A stretch of DNA of 64,000 bases from Pontibacter lucknowensis. GTDB lineage: Bacteria; Bacteroidota; Bacteroidia; Cytophagales; Hymenobacteraceae. The translations under genes were made by a program, and so were the position numbers. This document shows positions 53,343-63,461 of this stretch, piece after piece (position 1 is the first letter of the stretch; each line of letters starts with the position of its first letter). The stretch is taken from positions 124,001 to 188,000 of the forward strand of contig NZ_FTNM01000005.1 in the NCBI RefSeq assembly GCF_900156415.1. Reading direction: 5' to 3'. Under the pieces are notes generated by a model. It saw only the letters and a list, made by a program, of their open reading frames with translations. It made no database searches and was not told the origin of the DNA.

Positions 53343-56189
53343 CTACTGTGCAGGTTCCGGATTCATCACTACTTTAATGTAATTATTCATTTTCAAATAG
53401 CTCTTAGCGGCCTTGCTGATATCTTTGGAGTTGAGTTTCTCCACCAGCTCCAACTTATCGTTGATGGCAGTAGGCTGCTCGCCGTAATAGTAGGCGCTTT
53501 CGAGTGAGCTCAGCCAGGCACGGTTTTCACGCATGCTGGTTTCGATGCTGCGTCTGTCCGCCTCTTTTACTTTGGCCAGGTCAGCCTCGATCGCACCGCT
53601 CTTCTGCAGCTTCTGAATCTCTTCGAAAGTGGCAGCTACCAGTTTGTCAACATTTTCGGGGGCACAGGTAAAGCTGATGTTGAAGGCGTAGTTCTGGTAA
53701 GGTACCCGGCTTGTGCTGGCAGACACGCTGGTTCCATATACGCCGCCTATTTCCTCACGGAGCTTCTCCGTCAGCCTGATCTTCATTACCTCAGACAGCG
53801 CAGCCAGGTGGTAGCTTTTCTCTTTGCTATACTTGGTCTGGTCGCGGAAGCTGATCATCACATTGCTCTTCTGATCAGTGCCTTTTACCAGGTCCTTGGT
53901 GACTACTCCTTTTGGTGCACGCTTGCCTACATCTTTGAAATGCTCTTTGCGGTTAGTTGAAGGCAAACTGCCCAGGTAAGTCTGTAGCATCGGCTTCACC
54001 TGCTCTACATCAAAATTACCCACAAACACAAAGGTAAAGTCGCTGGCATCGCCAAAACGGTCTTGGTAAATTTCATAAGCCCGGTCCAGGTTTACTTTCT
54101 GCAGATGCTCTACTGTAGGTATACTGCCACCCCGCAAGTGGTCCTGCGTCATGATGCGGGCTACCTGGTCAGAGAAATAGTTTTGCGGACTGGCCATCAG
54201 GTTAGGCAAGATGCCATTGTACTGCGTCAGGAAGGCCTGGAAGTCCTGCTCGCTCTTACGAGGTGCCGTAAATTTCAGATGCGTCAGCTGCAGCATAGTC
54301 TCCAGGTCCTTAGGCGTCGCCATACCTGAGAGTCCTTCGCGCAACTCAGAGATGAAAGCACTGACATTGGCACTCTTACCAGCCATTACCTTGCGCAGAT
54401 CCACGGCCGACATATCCTTTAAGCCGCTGCGTGACACGATCTCGGAAGTAAACGTCGCGGTGTGGTAATCGGCATCACTGTAAAGCGAGTGACCACCGTG
54501 GCTGTAAGCCGACATCAGGATCTCATTGTCTTTGAAATCGGTTGGCTTCAGCACAACACGTACTCCGTTGGAGAGTGTTAGTTCTGTTACACCCAGCTTC
54601 TCGATTTTACTTTCCCTGGCGATCGTACCGGCCTTTGGTGTTTCTTCCATCAGGGCGGTTGCTGTCATTTTATCTTCGTAAGGCTGCAGGTCAGCGGTAG
54701 AGGCTTCTTTCAGAATGGCCAATACCTCCGCCTCCGTTGGCAACTTAACAGTTTCCTTATCAGGTGCGGTGATCACAACCACCCGGTTATCCTCTGTGAT
54801 CCACTGAGCGGCCAGCTGGTTTACTTCTGCCAACGTGATGCCTTCCAGATGTTTCTTGATGAACTCGTATTGGAACTCTATACCTGTGGCTGGCATGTTG
54901 TCGAGGAAGTTGGCCACGTACTGGTTCACGTATACCCCCGAATTGGTTTTGCTGCGCTCGTTATAGGCCCGTTCATAAGAAGCAAGCATCTGGGTTTTGT
55001 AACGGATCAGTTCAGAGTCCGTAAAGCCATGACGTTTAACGCGTTCATTTTCCTCAGCCACTGTTCGCAGACCACGCACCACGCCCGTTTCGTTTGTGGT
55101 TAAGTAAGATGAATAAGCATCTTTTGCGCTCAGGCCCTGCAATGAGGTATAAGACGTGCTGGCAAACAGGAACGGCGCATCGGCCTGCTGCTGCAGTTCG
55201 CTCAGGCGTTGGTTCAGCATGCCGTTGTACATGTCGCGGGCCAGCTTGTTACGCATATCCCCCAGTGTCTTCAGCTTTTGGGCGTCTTTCTTATAATGCA
55301 GTTGCAAGCCAGGCATGGTCGCTTCCTTGTCGCGTACAATCGCAACAAGTGTTTCTTTGTGACTGGGAATCTCAAAGCTCTTACGCTCTTTTGTATTGGC
55401 AGAAGCCTTATACTTGCCGAAGCTCGCTTTGATCTTCTGCTCCATCGCATCCACGTCGATGTCGCCTACTACTACCACGGCCATCAGGTCCGGACGGTAC
55501 CAGTCTTTGTAGAAGCGACGGATCTCTTCGTGCTTAAAGGTTTTGAGCACCTCGTCTGTACCGATTGGCAAACGCTGCGCATACTTGGAGTCTTTGAATA
55601 GCACCGGGAAGTACTGGTAAGCCATACGCATACCGGCCTCCTGTCGCGAGCGTTTCTCTTCCACGATCACGCCACGCTCTTTGTCAATCTCCTCCCCTTC
55701 GAAGGTGACGTTAAATGCCCAGTCCTCCAAGATCAGCAAGCTCTTGTCGATGATCTCTGGCTTATCGGTAGGTATAGGCAGGATGTACACTGTCTCGTCG
55801 AAACCGGTGTAGGCGTTTAGATGCGCACCAAACTTCACCCCTACTGACTGCAGGTAGTTAATGAGCTCGTTCTTCTTAAAGTTTTTGGTGCCGTTAAAGG
55901 CCATGTGCTCAGCAAAGTGCGCTAGCCCCTGCTGGCTGTCATCTTCCAGAATAGAACCAGCATTTACAGCCAGTCTCAGCTCGGCGCGCTTCTCAGGCGT
56001 GCCGTTTTTCTGAATGTAGTAAGTCAGACCATTAGCTAACTTGCCGGTACGCACATTCGGGTTGAGCGGAATAGGCTGATCCAGTTCTGCTACTGCTGTC
56101 GTCACCGGCTTCTGAGCCAGCGCAACCTGCTCTACTGACGTACCCAACAGGATGGCGGTCAGAGCCAAGGTGTAAAACTTCTTGTTCAT
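53343..56189 (-). CDS. M16 family zinc metalloprotease (insulinase-type)
   Basis: A 948-residue secreted M16 protease with a signal peptide (AILLGTSVEQVALAQ). The inverted zinc motif HFAEH lies at residues 91-95, with the third ligand Glu in the EEIDKERGVIVEEKRSRQ helix. Two homologous halves (N- and C-terminal) are present; the C-terminal half lacks the zinc motif, as is usual. It probably degrades peptides in the periplasm or outside the cell. It stands alone with its own terminator. Confidence 0.93.
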   Translation of the reverse strand: MNKKFYTLALTAILLGTSVEQVALAQKPVTTAVAELDQPIPLNPNVRTGKLANGLTYYIQKNGTPEKRAELRLAVNAGSILEDDSQQGLAHFAEHMAFNGTKNFKKNELINYLQSVGVKFGAHLNAYTGFDETVYILPIPTDKPEIIDKSLLILEDWAFNVTFEGEEIDKERGVIVEEKRSRQEAGMRMAYQYFPVLFKDSKYAQRLPIGTDEVLKTFKHEEIRRFYKDWYRPDLMAVVVVGDIDVDAMEQKIKASFGKYKASANTKERKSFEIPSHKETLVAIVRDKEATMPGLQLHYKKDAQKLKTLGDMRNKLARDMYNGMLNQRLSELQQQADAPFLFASTSYTSLQGLSAKDAYSSYLTTNETGVVRGLRTVAEENERVKRHGFTDSELIRYKTQMLASYERAYNERSKTNSGVYVNQYVANFLDNMPATGIEFQYEFIKKHLEGITLAEVNQLAAQWITEDNRVVVITAPDKETVKLPTEAEVLAILKEASTADLQPYEDKMTATALMEETPKAGTIARESKIEKLGVTELTLSNGVRVVLKPTDFKDNEILMSAYSHGGHSLYSDADYHTATFTSEIVSRSGLKDMSAVDLRKVMAGKSANVSAFISELREGLSGMATPKDLETMLQLTHLKFTAPRKSEQDFQAFLTQYNGILPNLMASPQNYFSDQVARIMTQDHLRGGSIPTVEHLQKVNLDRAYEIYQDRFGDASDFTFVFVGNFDVEQVKPMLQTYLGSLPSTNRKEHFKDVGKRAPKGVVTKDLVKGTDQKSNVMISFRDQTKYSKEKSYHLAALSEVMKIRLTEKLREEIGGVYGTSVSASTSRVPYQNYAFNISFTCAPENVDKLVAATFEEIQKLQKSGAIEADLAKVKEADRRSIETSMRENRAWLSSLESAYYYGEQPTAINDKLELVEKLNSKDISKAAKSYLKMNNYIKVVMNPEPAQ

Positions 56190-56389
56190 CTAAAAGATTT
56201 TTAAATTAAGGTTGTTATTCATTGCCTGGAAAAGGCCGCACGTATTCATCCCATGCAATAGAATGCAGGAATATTATAAACATAGTAATTTTAATTTCAT
56301 AACACAGGATATTTATACCTATTTCCGTTTTCTATATACAAATCAGACTATTCTCACGACCAAGCCCTGACTACATACTCTTAAGAATA

Positions 56390-56418
56390 AAAAAAGCAGG
56401 CCCGAAACCGGACCTGCC
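56390..56418 (-). terminator. terminator of the Gly/Lys-rich lipoprotein gene
   Basis: The imperfect stem pairs AGCAGGCC with GGACCTGCCT, followed on the minus strand by a run of T (TTTTTTATT). Confidence 0.6.
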
Positions 56419-56455
56419 TATACCTGACAATAGCAGGATGCAAGCGTACAGCGGC

Positions 56456-56836
56456 TTATTTCTTACCGCCTTTTCCTTTACCCTGATTTCCTTTGCCCTG
56501 ACCACCTTTTCCTTTTCCGCCATTGTGGTGATTGCCATTACCCGGCTTTCCTTTTGGAGCAGCCTGCTTCACAGTGGTATTGTTGTTATTGACGATGATC
56601 ACGGTGTTGCCTCCCTTCCCCTGCTTGTGCTTGGTATGACCTGGGTTGGTGGTGCGTGGGTGATGCGGGTTATTTGTATTCTTGGTCCAGCCTTTTTTAT
56701 AGCCTCTATGTCCGGCTTTGCTGTCTTTGATGATAACTACTTGTCCGGTGTTGCTGTTTTTCTTGCGGGAGGTAGTACAGGATGCCATCGTGGCAACAGA
56801 CAGTACAACCAGGAGTAAGAGTTTAAGGCGCTGCAT
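56456..56836 (-). CDS. Gly/Lys-rich basic lipoprotein
   Basis: A 126-residue lipoprotein with signal peptide and lipobox (VATMASC). The mature part is very basic, with His/Asn/Gly-rich stretches and a C-terminal low-complexity tail of GKGGQGKGNQGKGKGGKK type. A plus-strand frame of the same length covers this region, but it is an antisense shadow, because the minus frame has the signal peptide and lipobox. Function unknown; binding to DNA, polyphosphate or acidic polysaccharide is possible. Confidence 0.7.
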   Translation of the reverse strand: MQRLKLLLLVVLSVATMASCTTSRKKNSNTGQVVIIKDSKAGHRGYKKGWTKNTNNPHHPRTTNPGHTKHKQGKGGNTVIIVNNNNTTVKQAAPKGKPGNGNHHNGGKGKGGQGKGNQGKGKGGKK

Positions 56837-57082
56837 ATTAAGTTTATTTTATAATTGTGAGAGATAAAATCTATTCGGCAGGTACAAATGTATGTATTCA
56901 CCTGAATACCTTGTCATGCCTGTGTCTGTATTTAGTGCAATTGTTTTAAAAACTAAACTATCCATAGCTTCCGTCCTATAAAATTAATTTCTGCAGCTTT
57001 GGGTGTTTCGCCTCAACTAAGCTGCAGCCACCTGCGTACTACTCCAAGTGCCAAACTCCTGGTACTGTAAACTTGAGAAGCC

Positions 57083-57235
57083 ATGCTGAACAGACTATAT
57101 GGGGTGCTGCTGCTGACCCTACTCATCCTCGCCTTATTCAACTCCTGTGACGATAACAAGGCGCAGGCTGCAGATGCAACTACTGCAACAACAACTGTAG
57201 CTGCAGAATCAACAATCTTGCCAAATACTATATAG
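57083..57235 (+). CDS. small lipoprotein, 50 residues
   Basis: A 50-residue frame with a signal peptide (MLNRLYGVLLLTLLILALF) and a lipobox-like NSC at Cys22. The rest is Ala/Thr-rich (QAADATTATTTVAAEST). It is preceded by ordinary spacer and followed by a bidirectional terminator. No family recognised; confidence rests only on the signal peptide and cysteine. Confidence 0.5.
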   Translation: MLNRLYGVLLLTLLILALFNSCDDNKAQAADATTATTTVAAESTILPNTI

Positions 57236-57298
57236 TAAAACGATATCTCGGCTATACCTGCAGATATTAAGCATCGCAGCAGATTGCCTATCCCTTAT

Positions 57299-57340
57299 AA
57301 ACAGCGACAGGAGCCTCTTTCGGGGCTCCTGTCGCTGTTT
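57299..57340. terminator. bidirectional terminator between small lipoprotein and MFS gene
   Basis: AAACAGCGACAGGAGCC and GGCTCCTGTCGCTGTTT form perfect 17-base arms around an eight-base loop, with T/A runs on both sides. Confidence 0.88.
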
Positions 57341-57355
57341 ATGAGGTTCTGAAAG

Positions 57356-58654
57356 TTATCTTGTTCTGATCTTATGTCCGGCTATTGCATAGTACAGGAT
57401 GAACAGGTAGCAAGGCACCATGATCCAGTAAGCCTGCTGTGAGTTGATGATATCGGCAAGGGCACCGTATACCAGCGGCAGAATAGCTCCACCGGCTATA
57501 CCCATTACCAGCAGCGAAGAGGCGGCTTTGGTAAAGCGGCCCAGGTCAGCCAGCGCCAGCGGCCAGATAGCTGGCCACATAAGGGAGTTTGCCAGACCAA
57601 GCAGGGCAATGAAACCAACAGAAACGTAACCTGACGTGAAGATAGCTCCCAGCGAGAACACCACACCCAGGATGGCGCAGAACTTCAGGGCATTCTCCTG
57701 CTTGATATACTTTGGAATGGCAATGATACCGATGATGTAACCGACTACCATCGCAACCATGGTCGCACTGGCAAAGTACTGTGCCGTGGTAAGCGCAATG
57801 TCATAAGAGACGCCGTAGCTGATAATCGAGTCAACGGCAATTACCTCCACACCCACATACAGGAAGAGTGAGAATACGCCCAACAACAGGTGCGGAAAAG
57901 CAAACACGCTCTTCTTGCCGGTGTTGGCAGCTGCTACTGTTTCATCTTCCGCATCGGTGTCTATTTCAGGGAGGCTGGAGCGGTAGATCCAGTACCCGAG
58001 TATCAGCAGCACCACCACAATACCTATGTAAGGCGGGATCACCTGTAGCGCCATTTCATTCAAAGCAGCCTCACGAGCGGCGTCCGTCATACCTAGCACC
58101 TCTGACTTCAGCTTATCTGCATCTTCCAGGTTCAGGAAAAAGCCCAGGATAATCGGAGCAGCTGCACCAGCCATTTTGTTACAAATACCCATGATGCTAA
58201 TGCGCTTGGCAGCACTTTCGGCCGGACCAAGAATCGTAATGTAAGGGTTGGAAGCCGTCTGCAGGATCGCCAGACCGCAGCCAATGATGAACAGGCCGGC
58301 CAGGAACATCAGGTAGATGCGGGTCATGGCGGCAGGTATAAACAGGGCCGCCCCAACCGCCATCACGACCAAAGCCACCGACATACCATTCTTAAAACCA
58401 AACTTCGTCAGCACTCTGGTAGACAGCGGCGCCATGACCAGGTAAGCGATGTAGAAAGCAAAAGTCACGAAGAAAGACTGGAACTTGGTAAGTTCACAGG
58501 CAATCTCCAGGTAGGGAATCAGCAGGGAGTTCAGCCAGGTAACGAAGCCGAAGATAAAGAACAGCGCACCGATGATGATGATCGAGCGCATGTACCCACC
58601 AGAAGCATTCTCCTGCCCGGTTTTGCTGTTTGTGGAAGGGGCTACTTTAGTCAT
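57356..58654 (-). CDS. MFS sugar transporter (FucP / NagP-like)
   Basis: A 432-residue major-facilitator transporter of the FucP sugar:proton symporter type, with 12 hydrophobic helices. FucP-like marks are FNSLLIPYLEIACELTKFQSFFVTFAFYIAYLVMAPLSTRVLTKFGFKNGM and YITILGPAESAAKRISIMGICNKMAGAAAP. It lies beside a GH20 hexosaminidase and NagB, so import of N-acetylglucosamine (as NagP does in other bacteria) is inferred. A galactose/glucose or fucose role cannot be excluded from sequence alone. Confidence 0.9.
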   Translation of the reverse strand: MTKVAPSTNSKTGQENASGGYMRSIIIIGALFFIFGFVTWLNSLLIPYLEIACELTKFQSFFVTFAFYIAYLVMAPLSTRVLTKFGFKNGMSVALVVMAVGAALFIPAAMTRIYLMFLAGLFIIGCGLAILQTASNPYITILGPAESAAKRISIMGICNKMAGAAAPIILGFFLNLEDADKLKSEVLGMTDAAREAALNEMALQVIPPYIGIVVVLLILGYWIYRSSLPEIDTDAEDETVAAANTGKKSVFAFPHLLLGVFSLFLYVGVEVIAVDSIISYGVSYDIALTTAQYFASATMVAMVVGYIIGIIAIPKYIKQENALKFCAILGVVFSLGAIFTSGYVSVGFIALLGLANSLMWPAIWPLALADLGRFTKAASSLLVMGIAGGAILPLVYGALADIINSQQAYWIMVPCYLFILYYAIAGHKIRTR

Positions 58655-58779
58655 GATAAAAGTTTAGATATAGGTAAGGTGCAAAACTGTTTCCGGAGAT
58701 TAAGCCCGGGAATAAGGGTACAATATAAAATTTATCTCGTTTATATCAGGTGTTATAACCTTTAAATTTGAACTACAGA

Positions 58780-61119
58780 TTACTCCACCACGATCTCGTC
58801 GAGCATCAGCCAGGTTTTCTGTCCGGCTGAAGGGTACTTGTCAGGGCTTACACCCACACTTCTGACCTTCACCTTCACAAAGCGGGCACGGGTAAGTGGC
58901 AGCGTGGCAGCTACTTCGTGAGTCGTGATGCCCTCTGCACCCAGTGGGTTTGGATCGTCGATCGTGTCTACGGTCACATATCGGATGCCATCCACTGACA
59001 GCGCATACTCTACCTGCACCGGCAGGAAGATGCGATAGCCGATGTTTTGCATAAAGTTGGTGCTTATCCTTTTGATCGGCTGCTCTTTCCCCAGGTCGAT
59101 GATCGCCTCCACGTCCGTGTCCAGGAAGCCGATCCAGTGACCGTCATACTGGTCGGTCGAACCCTTCAGGCCGTCCACCAATTTTGCTTTCTTAGCGAAG
59201 TTCTGATGAGCTGGCGTAGTGAGTGTGATGTTTTTGTTAAAGCCTTTGTGCGCCTCAAACGTACGGGTACTCACCTTGCCCACCAGCTTGCCATTCACAA
59301 AAGAACCGGCTTTGATAGTTGAGGTTCTGTTGAGCGAGAACGGTCCTTTGTATACCTGTGATCGGGTGTTTGGCTCCGATCCGTCCAGGGTATAGTGGAT
59401 GGTCACATCAGCCGCATCCGTATCGAAGGTCACGGTGGCCCGGTTGCTTGTCGAGTCTACCTGCAAGTGCTGGTTCACATTGAAGGCGCTGCGGGCGTAG
59501 TTGACTCCCAACGCATCGTAACGCTTGTACTGCTGGGTCATGCGGTTCTGGAAACTTTTCCAGTCTTTCAGTTTCGCAGGTGTCCATAGCACTTCGCTGA
59601 GGGCAGCAATGCGTGGGAACACCATGTACTCTAAGTGCTCTTCCGTGGACACGTATTCGGTCCACATGTTGGCTTGCGCGCCCAGTATGTACTTTTTCTC
59701 CTCGGCAGACAGTTCGCTTGGCGTTGGATCATAGGCGTATACCTTGGAGAGCGGGTTATATCCATGTATAGTGGTTGGTTCGAGGTCACGCTCGCCCTGG
59801 TAGTAGTCAAAGTAAAGAGGCGTACCCGGCGACATCACGACGTAGTGCTTTTCTTTAGCGGCAGCTATACCTCCTTTGGTGCCGCGCCACGACATCACGT
59901 AAGCGTTCGGTGCCAGACCACCTTCCAGAATCTCGTCCCAGCCGATGATGGTGCGGCCGTTCTTGTTGGCAAACTTCTCCATGCGCTGCACAAAATAGCT
60001 CTGCAGCTCGTGCTCATCTTTCAGGCCTTCGTCCTTAATGCGCTTCTGGCATTTCGGACATACTTTCCAGCGGGTCTTCGGAGCTTCGTCTCCACCTACA
60101 TGAATCACTTTGCTCGGGAAGAGCTCCATCACTTCCGTGAGCACATCTTCCAGAAACGCAAACGTCTGCTCGTTACCAGCACAGAAAATATCAGGAAAAA
60201 TCCCCCACTTCGACTCTACTTTGTGCGGACCTCCGGTACACGAAAGCTCCGGATAAGCAGCCAGCGCCGCCAGTGCATGACCTGGCATTTCGATTTCTGG
60301 TACTACGTTGATAAAGCGGTCCTGCGCATACTTCACCACCTCTTTGATCTGTTCCTGGGTATAATAGCCACCATGGCGGCGCTTGCGGTAAGTTTGTGGC
60401 AGGTCCCAGTAGTGGCCGATCAGGGTGCTGTCGCGCCAGGCGCCAACTTCGGTTAGTTTCGGGTGCTTTTTGATCTCGATGCGCCAGCCCTGGTCATCGG
60501 TCAGGTGCCAGTGAAAGCTGTTCAGTTTGTGCATAGCCAGGTAGTCGATGTACTGCTTCACAAACTCCACCGGGAAGAAATGGCGGGTCACATCCAGGTG
60601 CATGCCGCGCCAGGTATAGCGGGGCTTGTCCACGATCTGGAGCGCAGGTATAAGCGCCGACTCAGATGTCTTCTGAGCTGGCAGGAGTTGACGCACAGTC
60701 TGCATACCCAGAAAAGCACCATGTGCCTCCTTTGCAGCCAGTGTTATACGACCCTGTGCTACGTTCAAGGTATAGCCCTCCGCACCCAGTGTGTCGTTCT
60801 CTGTCTTCAGCGTCAGATGAATCAGGTTCGTTTCTTTTTTCTTCGGCTTCTTCTGGATCACTTCCGGCTTGTGGCCGATGGCGGCTTCGATGTGCTGGGC
60901 CAAAAACTCGCCTACACGCAGCAGATCCTCATTTTTGGGGTCTACATATACCTTGGTGGAGGGCTGCACCAGGAAGCCTCCTTTCTGAGTGGTCAGTTTC
61001 ACAGGCTGCGGTATCAGCGATAGCGACTCAGGCTTTACCTGCGCCTGCGAAAGCGTAGCTATACCTGCCGTGCAGAAAAACAAAAGCAAAAGGGTAAGAA
61101 AACTTTTCCTGATAATCAT
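58780..61119 (-). CDS. beta-N-acetylhexosaminidase, GH20
   Basis: A 779-residue secreted GH20 enzyme with a signal peptide (FLTLLLLFFCTAGIATLSQA). It frees terminal GlcNAc or GalNAc from chitobiose and glycoconjugates by substrate-assisted catalysis. Order: GH20b domain (residues 30-165), catalytic barrel (165-520) with the pair D344-E345 in GGDEAP, a chitobiase-type C-terminal domain (NRATVTFDTDAADVTIHYTLDGSEP), and a final F5/8-type sugar-binding domain (from about 650). The barrel also has a CxxC pair (CPKC). It belongs with the MFS transporter and nagB. Confidence 0.95.
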   Translation of the reverse strand: MIIRKSFLTLLLLFFCTAGIATLSQAQVKPESLSLIPQPVKLTTQKGGFLVQPSTKVYVDPKNEDLLRVGEFLAQHIEAAIGHKPEVIQKKPKKKETNLIHLTLKTENDTLGAEGYTLNVAQGRITLAAKEAHGAFLGMQTVRQLLPAQKTSESALIPALQIVDKPRYTWRGMHLDVTRHFFPVEFVKQYIDYLAMHKLNSFHWHLTDDQGWRIEIKKHPKLTEVGAWRDSTLIGHYWDLPQTYRKRRHGGYYTQEQIKEVVKYAQDRFINVVPEIEMPGHALAALAAYPELSCTGGPHKVESKWGIFPDIFCAGNEQTFAFLEDVLTEVMELFPSKVIHVGGDEAPKTRWKVCPKCQKRIKDEGLKDEHELQSYFVQRMEKFANKNGRTIIGWDEILEGGLAPNAYVMSWRGTKGGIAAAKEKHYVVMSPGTPLYFDYYQGERDLEPTTIHGYNPLSKVYAYDPTPSELSAEEKKYILGAQANMWTEYVSTEEHLEYMVFPRIAALSEVLWTPAKLKDWKSFQNRMTQQYKRYDALGVNYARSAFNVNQHLQVDSTSNRATVTFDTDAADVTIHYTLDGSEPNTRSQVYKGPFSLNRTSTIKAGSFVNGKLVGKVSTRTFEAHKGFNKNITLTTPAHQNFAKKAKLVDGLKGSTDQYDGHWIGFLDTDVEAIIDLGKEQPIKRISTNFMQNIGYRIFLPVQVEYALSVDGIRYVTVDTIDDPNPLGAEGITTHEVAATLPLTRARFVKVKVRSVGVSPDKYPSAGQKTWLMLDEIVVE

Positions 61120-61445
61120 GTCAGAAATGCGTGTTATAATGGTGTTGGTAATGCTTAATTGTAATGCAATGGCTGTTTGAATTTTCCTGATCCGACTTCA
61201 TCCGGCATTGGGAGAAGAGACATTAGCTTGGTTTCGAAACTGATAAGCACCAGTCCTTTTCAGGAAAAAAAATCAAAATCCAGCTTCATTCTCTGAAGAT
61301 GCATGGTTGAGCAATAAGGCATATTTCCAAAAAATCAAGCCTATGCAACTTGCAAACAAGATCCCTACAGGATGAAAAAATTAGAAAGAGGCAGCCCCTT
61401 GTTATAGTAAAGTCGGAAGCAGCTACTCTCGTCCGGATGATAAAA
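61120..61445. other. gap between GH20 and nagB genes
   Basis: About 325 bases with no supportable gene, likely the promoter region of the GH20 gene on the minus strand. It has AT-rich stretches near the GH20 start; no clear operator repeat for a ROK or LacI repressor was spotted by eye. Confidence 0.5.
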
Positions 61446-61490
61446 AAACAGCTAAAACAAAGCTAAGCAATTTGCTTCGTTTTAGCTGTC
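61446..61490 (-). terminator. terminator of nagB
   Basis: ACAGCTAAAACAAAGC and GCTTCGTTTTAGCTGT form 16-base arms with one mismatch around a ten-base loop, followed on the minus strand by seven T residues. Confidence 0.88.
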
Positions 61491-61500
61491 ATTGGTCAAA

Positions 61501-63420
61501 CTAGAATTTCCATTTCACGAAGGCTTCCATCGCTTCGTAGTTGGCAAGGCCCAGGTCGTCGTAGCTCTTGGCAGTTTCGCGGTTGCGCTCTTCGGCACGT
61601 ACCCAGAACTCGCGGGCATCGTCTCCCGGGAACACCGGACGGTCCTTTTGAGACTGGTGCTTGAAGATGGCATTGCGCTTGCGTTCCACTTCCTGCGGCG
61701 ACAGCGGCACGGCCATCTCGATCTCGTGGGTAGCGAACTCATGCCAGGCGCCGCGGTACATCCACAGCCAGCAGTCTTTGGCCCAGTCCTCTGTTTCGCG
61801 CAGGCGGGCAAGGGCGGCCAGCACAATATTGAAGCAGACAATGTGCGTACCATGCGGATCGGCAAAGTCGCCGGCGGCAAACACCTGGTGTGGTTTCACC
61901 TGCTGCAGCAATTCCATGGTCAGTTCCACGTCAATATCTGTCACCGGCTTCTTCACGGTTTTACCTGTTTCATAAAACGGCAGCGCCATGAAGTGGATAT
62001 GGTCATCATCCAGACCAGCATAACGAGCGCCGGCAATGGCCTCACTCTTCCGGATAAAGCCTTTTACATCACGGATCTCCTGCGTATCGAGCTGGTTCGG
62101 CTGCTTGTTTTCAATAAAGCCGCGCATGTCTTCGTAAATGTTTTCCAGGTGATCCGTTTCCTGGCCGATGCTCTTGTTGAAGTCGATGGCAAACTCCATG
62201 TAGCGCAGCACATCGTCGTCCCACACGGCGGTGTTACCAGAAGTCTGATAAGCCACGTGCACGTCGTGCCCCTGGTCTACCAATCGGATAAACGTACCGC
62301 CCATGGAGATTACGTCATCATCCGGGTGTGGCGAGAAGATCACGACACGCTTGCGGGCAGGCTCGGCACGCTCCGGACGGCGCTTGTCGTCAGCGTTCGG
62401 CTTACCACCCGGCCAGCCAGTGATGGTGCTTTGCAGCTTGTTGAAGATATCGATGTTGATCTCGTAAGCAGTTCCTTTCTCGGTGATCAACTGCGCCATG
62501 CCGTGGTTATTGTAATCCTCCTCGGTCAGCTTCAGGATCGGCTTTTTCACTGTCTGTGACAGCCAGATTACCGCTTTTTTGATCAGGGCATCATCCCAAA
62601 CGCAGTCTTTCACCAGCCATGGCGTGTTGAAGCGAGTCAGATCCGAAGCGGCGTCCATATCCAGCACAAACTCCACATTGTCAGACAGCTGCAGGTAGGT
62701 AGCCGGCACGTCGCTTGACATCTCGCCTTCCACGGCTTTCTTGATGATCGGCGCTTTCTTTCCGCTCCAGGCCATCAGGATGATCTCGCGGGCTTTGAAG
62801 ATGGTACCGATGCCCATGGTGATGGCTTTGCGCGGCACGTTCTCCTTGCCACCAAAGTCACGGGAAGCATCGCGACGGGTCAGGTCGTCGAGCGTCACCA
62901 GGCGTGTACCTGAGTTTGGCGCAGAACCCGGCTCGTTGAAACCGATGTGACCTGTACGGCCTATACCCAACAGCTGCAGATCCAGTCCGCCTACGGCTTC
63001 GATCTTGCGCTCGTACTCCAGGCAGTAGTCATGGATTCTTTCCTGCGGCAGGGTGCCATCCGGTATGTGTACATTGTTTTTGTTGATGTCAATGTGGTCG
63101 AAGAGGTTCTCATTCATGAACGTCACATAGCTCTGCACCGCAGTCGGCTGCATCGGGTAGTACTCGTCCAGGTTGAAGGTGATCACATTGCGGAAACTCA
63201 AACCTTCTTCGCGGTGCAGGCGCACCAGTTCGGCGTATACCTTCACCGGCGTGGCACCAGTGGCCAGACCGAGCACAGCCTTCTCGTTGCGCCCCTGCTT
63301 GTATCGGATCAACTCCGCAATGCGCTGAGCCACTTTTACGGAAGCGACATATTCATCGGAGTAAACAGTAACCGGAAGCTTCTCAAATCGGGTTTCTTCC
63401 AGAAGATTTAATCGTGCCAT
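61501..63420 (-). CDS. nagB: glucosamine-6-phosphate deaminase with C-terminal PIG-L/LmbE-like deacetylase domain
   Basis: A 639-residue fusion. Residues 1-300 are a NagB domain (D85 in LDEYYPM, H158 in GIGRTGHIGFNEPGS), which converts glucosamine-6-phosphate to fructose-6-phosphate and ammonia. Residues about 355-600 are a PIG-L/LmbE-like zinc deacetylase domain with the HPDDD motif (365-369) and DPHGTH. The fusion is known in Bacteroidota and could replace NagA by deacetylating GlcNAc-6-phosphate, but I cannot show that. It lies 42 bases after a ROK gene on the same strand. Confidence 0.93.
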   Translation of the reverse strand: MARLNLLEETRFEKLPVTVYSDEYVASVKVAQRIAELIRYKQGRNEKAVLGLATGATPVKVYAELVRLHREEGLSFRNVITFNLDEYYPMQPTAVQSYVTFMNENLFDHIDINKNNVHIPDGTLPQERIHDYCLEYERKIEAVGGLDLQLLGIGRTGHIGFNEPGSAPNSGTRLVTLDDLTRRDASRDFGGKENVPRKAITMGIGTIFKAREIILMAWSGKKAPIIKKAVEGEMSSDVPATYLQLSDNVEFVLDMDAASDLTRFNTPWLVKDCVWDDALIKKAVIWLSQTVKKPILKLTEEDYNNHGMAQLITEKGTAYEINIDIFNKLQSTITGWPGGKPNADDKRRPERAEPARKRVVIFSPHPDDDVISMGGTFIRLVDQGHDVHVAYQTSGNTAVWDDDVLRYMEFAIDFNKSIGQETDHLENIYEDMRGFIENKQPNQLDTQEIRDVKGFIRKSEAIAGARYAGLDDDHIHFMALPFYETGKTVKKPVTDIDVELTMELLQQVKPHQVFAAGDFADPHGTHIVCFNIVLAALARLRETEDWAKDCWLWMYRGAWHEFATHEIEMAVPLSPQEVERKRNAIFKHQSQKDRPVFPGDDAREFWVRAEERNRETAKSYDDLGLANYEAMEAFVKWKF

Positions 63421-63461
63421 TTTATTTGTGCTATAATGTGATGTTGTGTTTCGTTGTTCTG

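Noticed and set aside
56438..56818. Plus-strand frame of 126 codons, hydrophobic
   Set aside because: It is antisense to the Gly/Lys-rich lipoprotein gene, which has a proper signal peptide and lipobox; the hydrophobic look comes from the reverse of Lys/Gly codons.
61492..62559. Plus-strand frame of 355 codons
   Set aside because: Antisense shadow of nagB, which has complete catalytic motifs on the minus strand.
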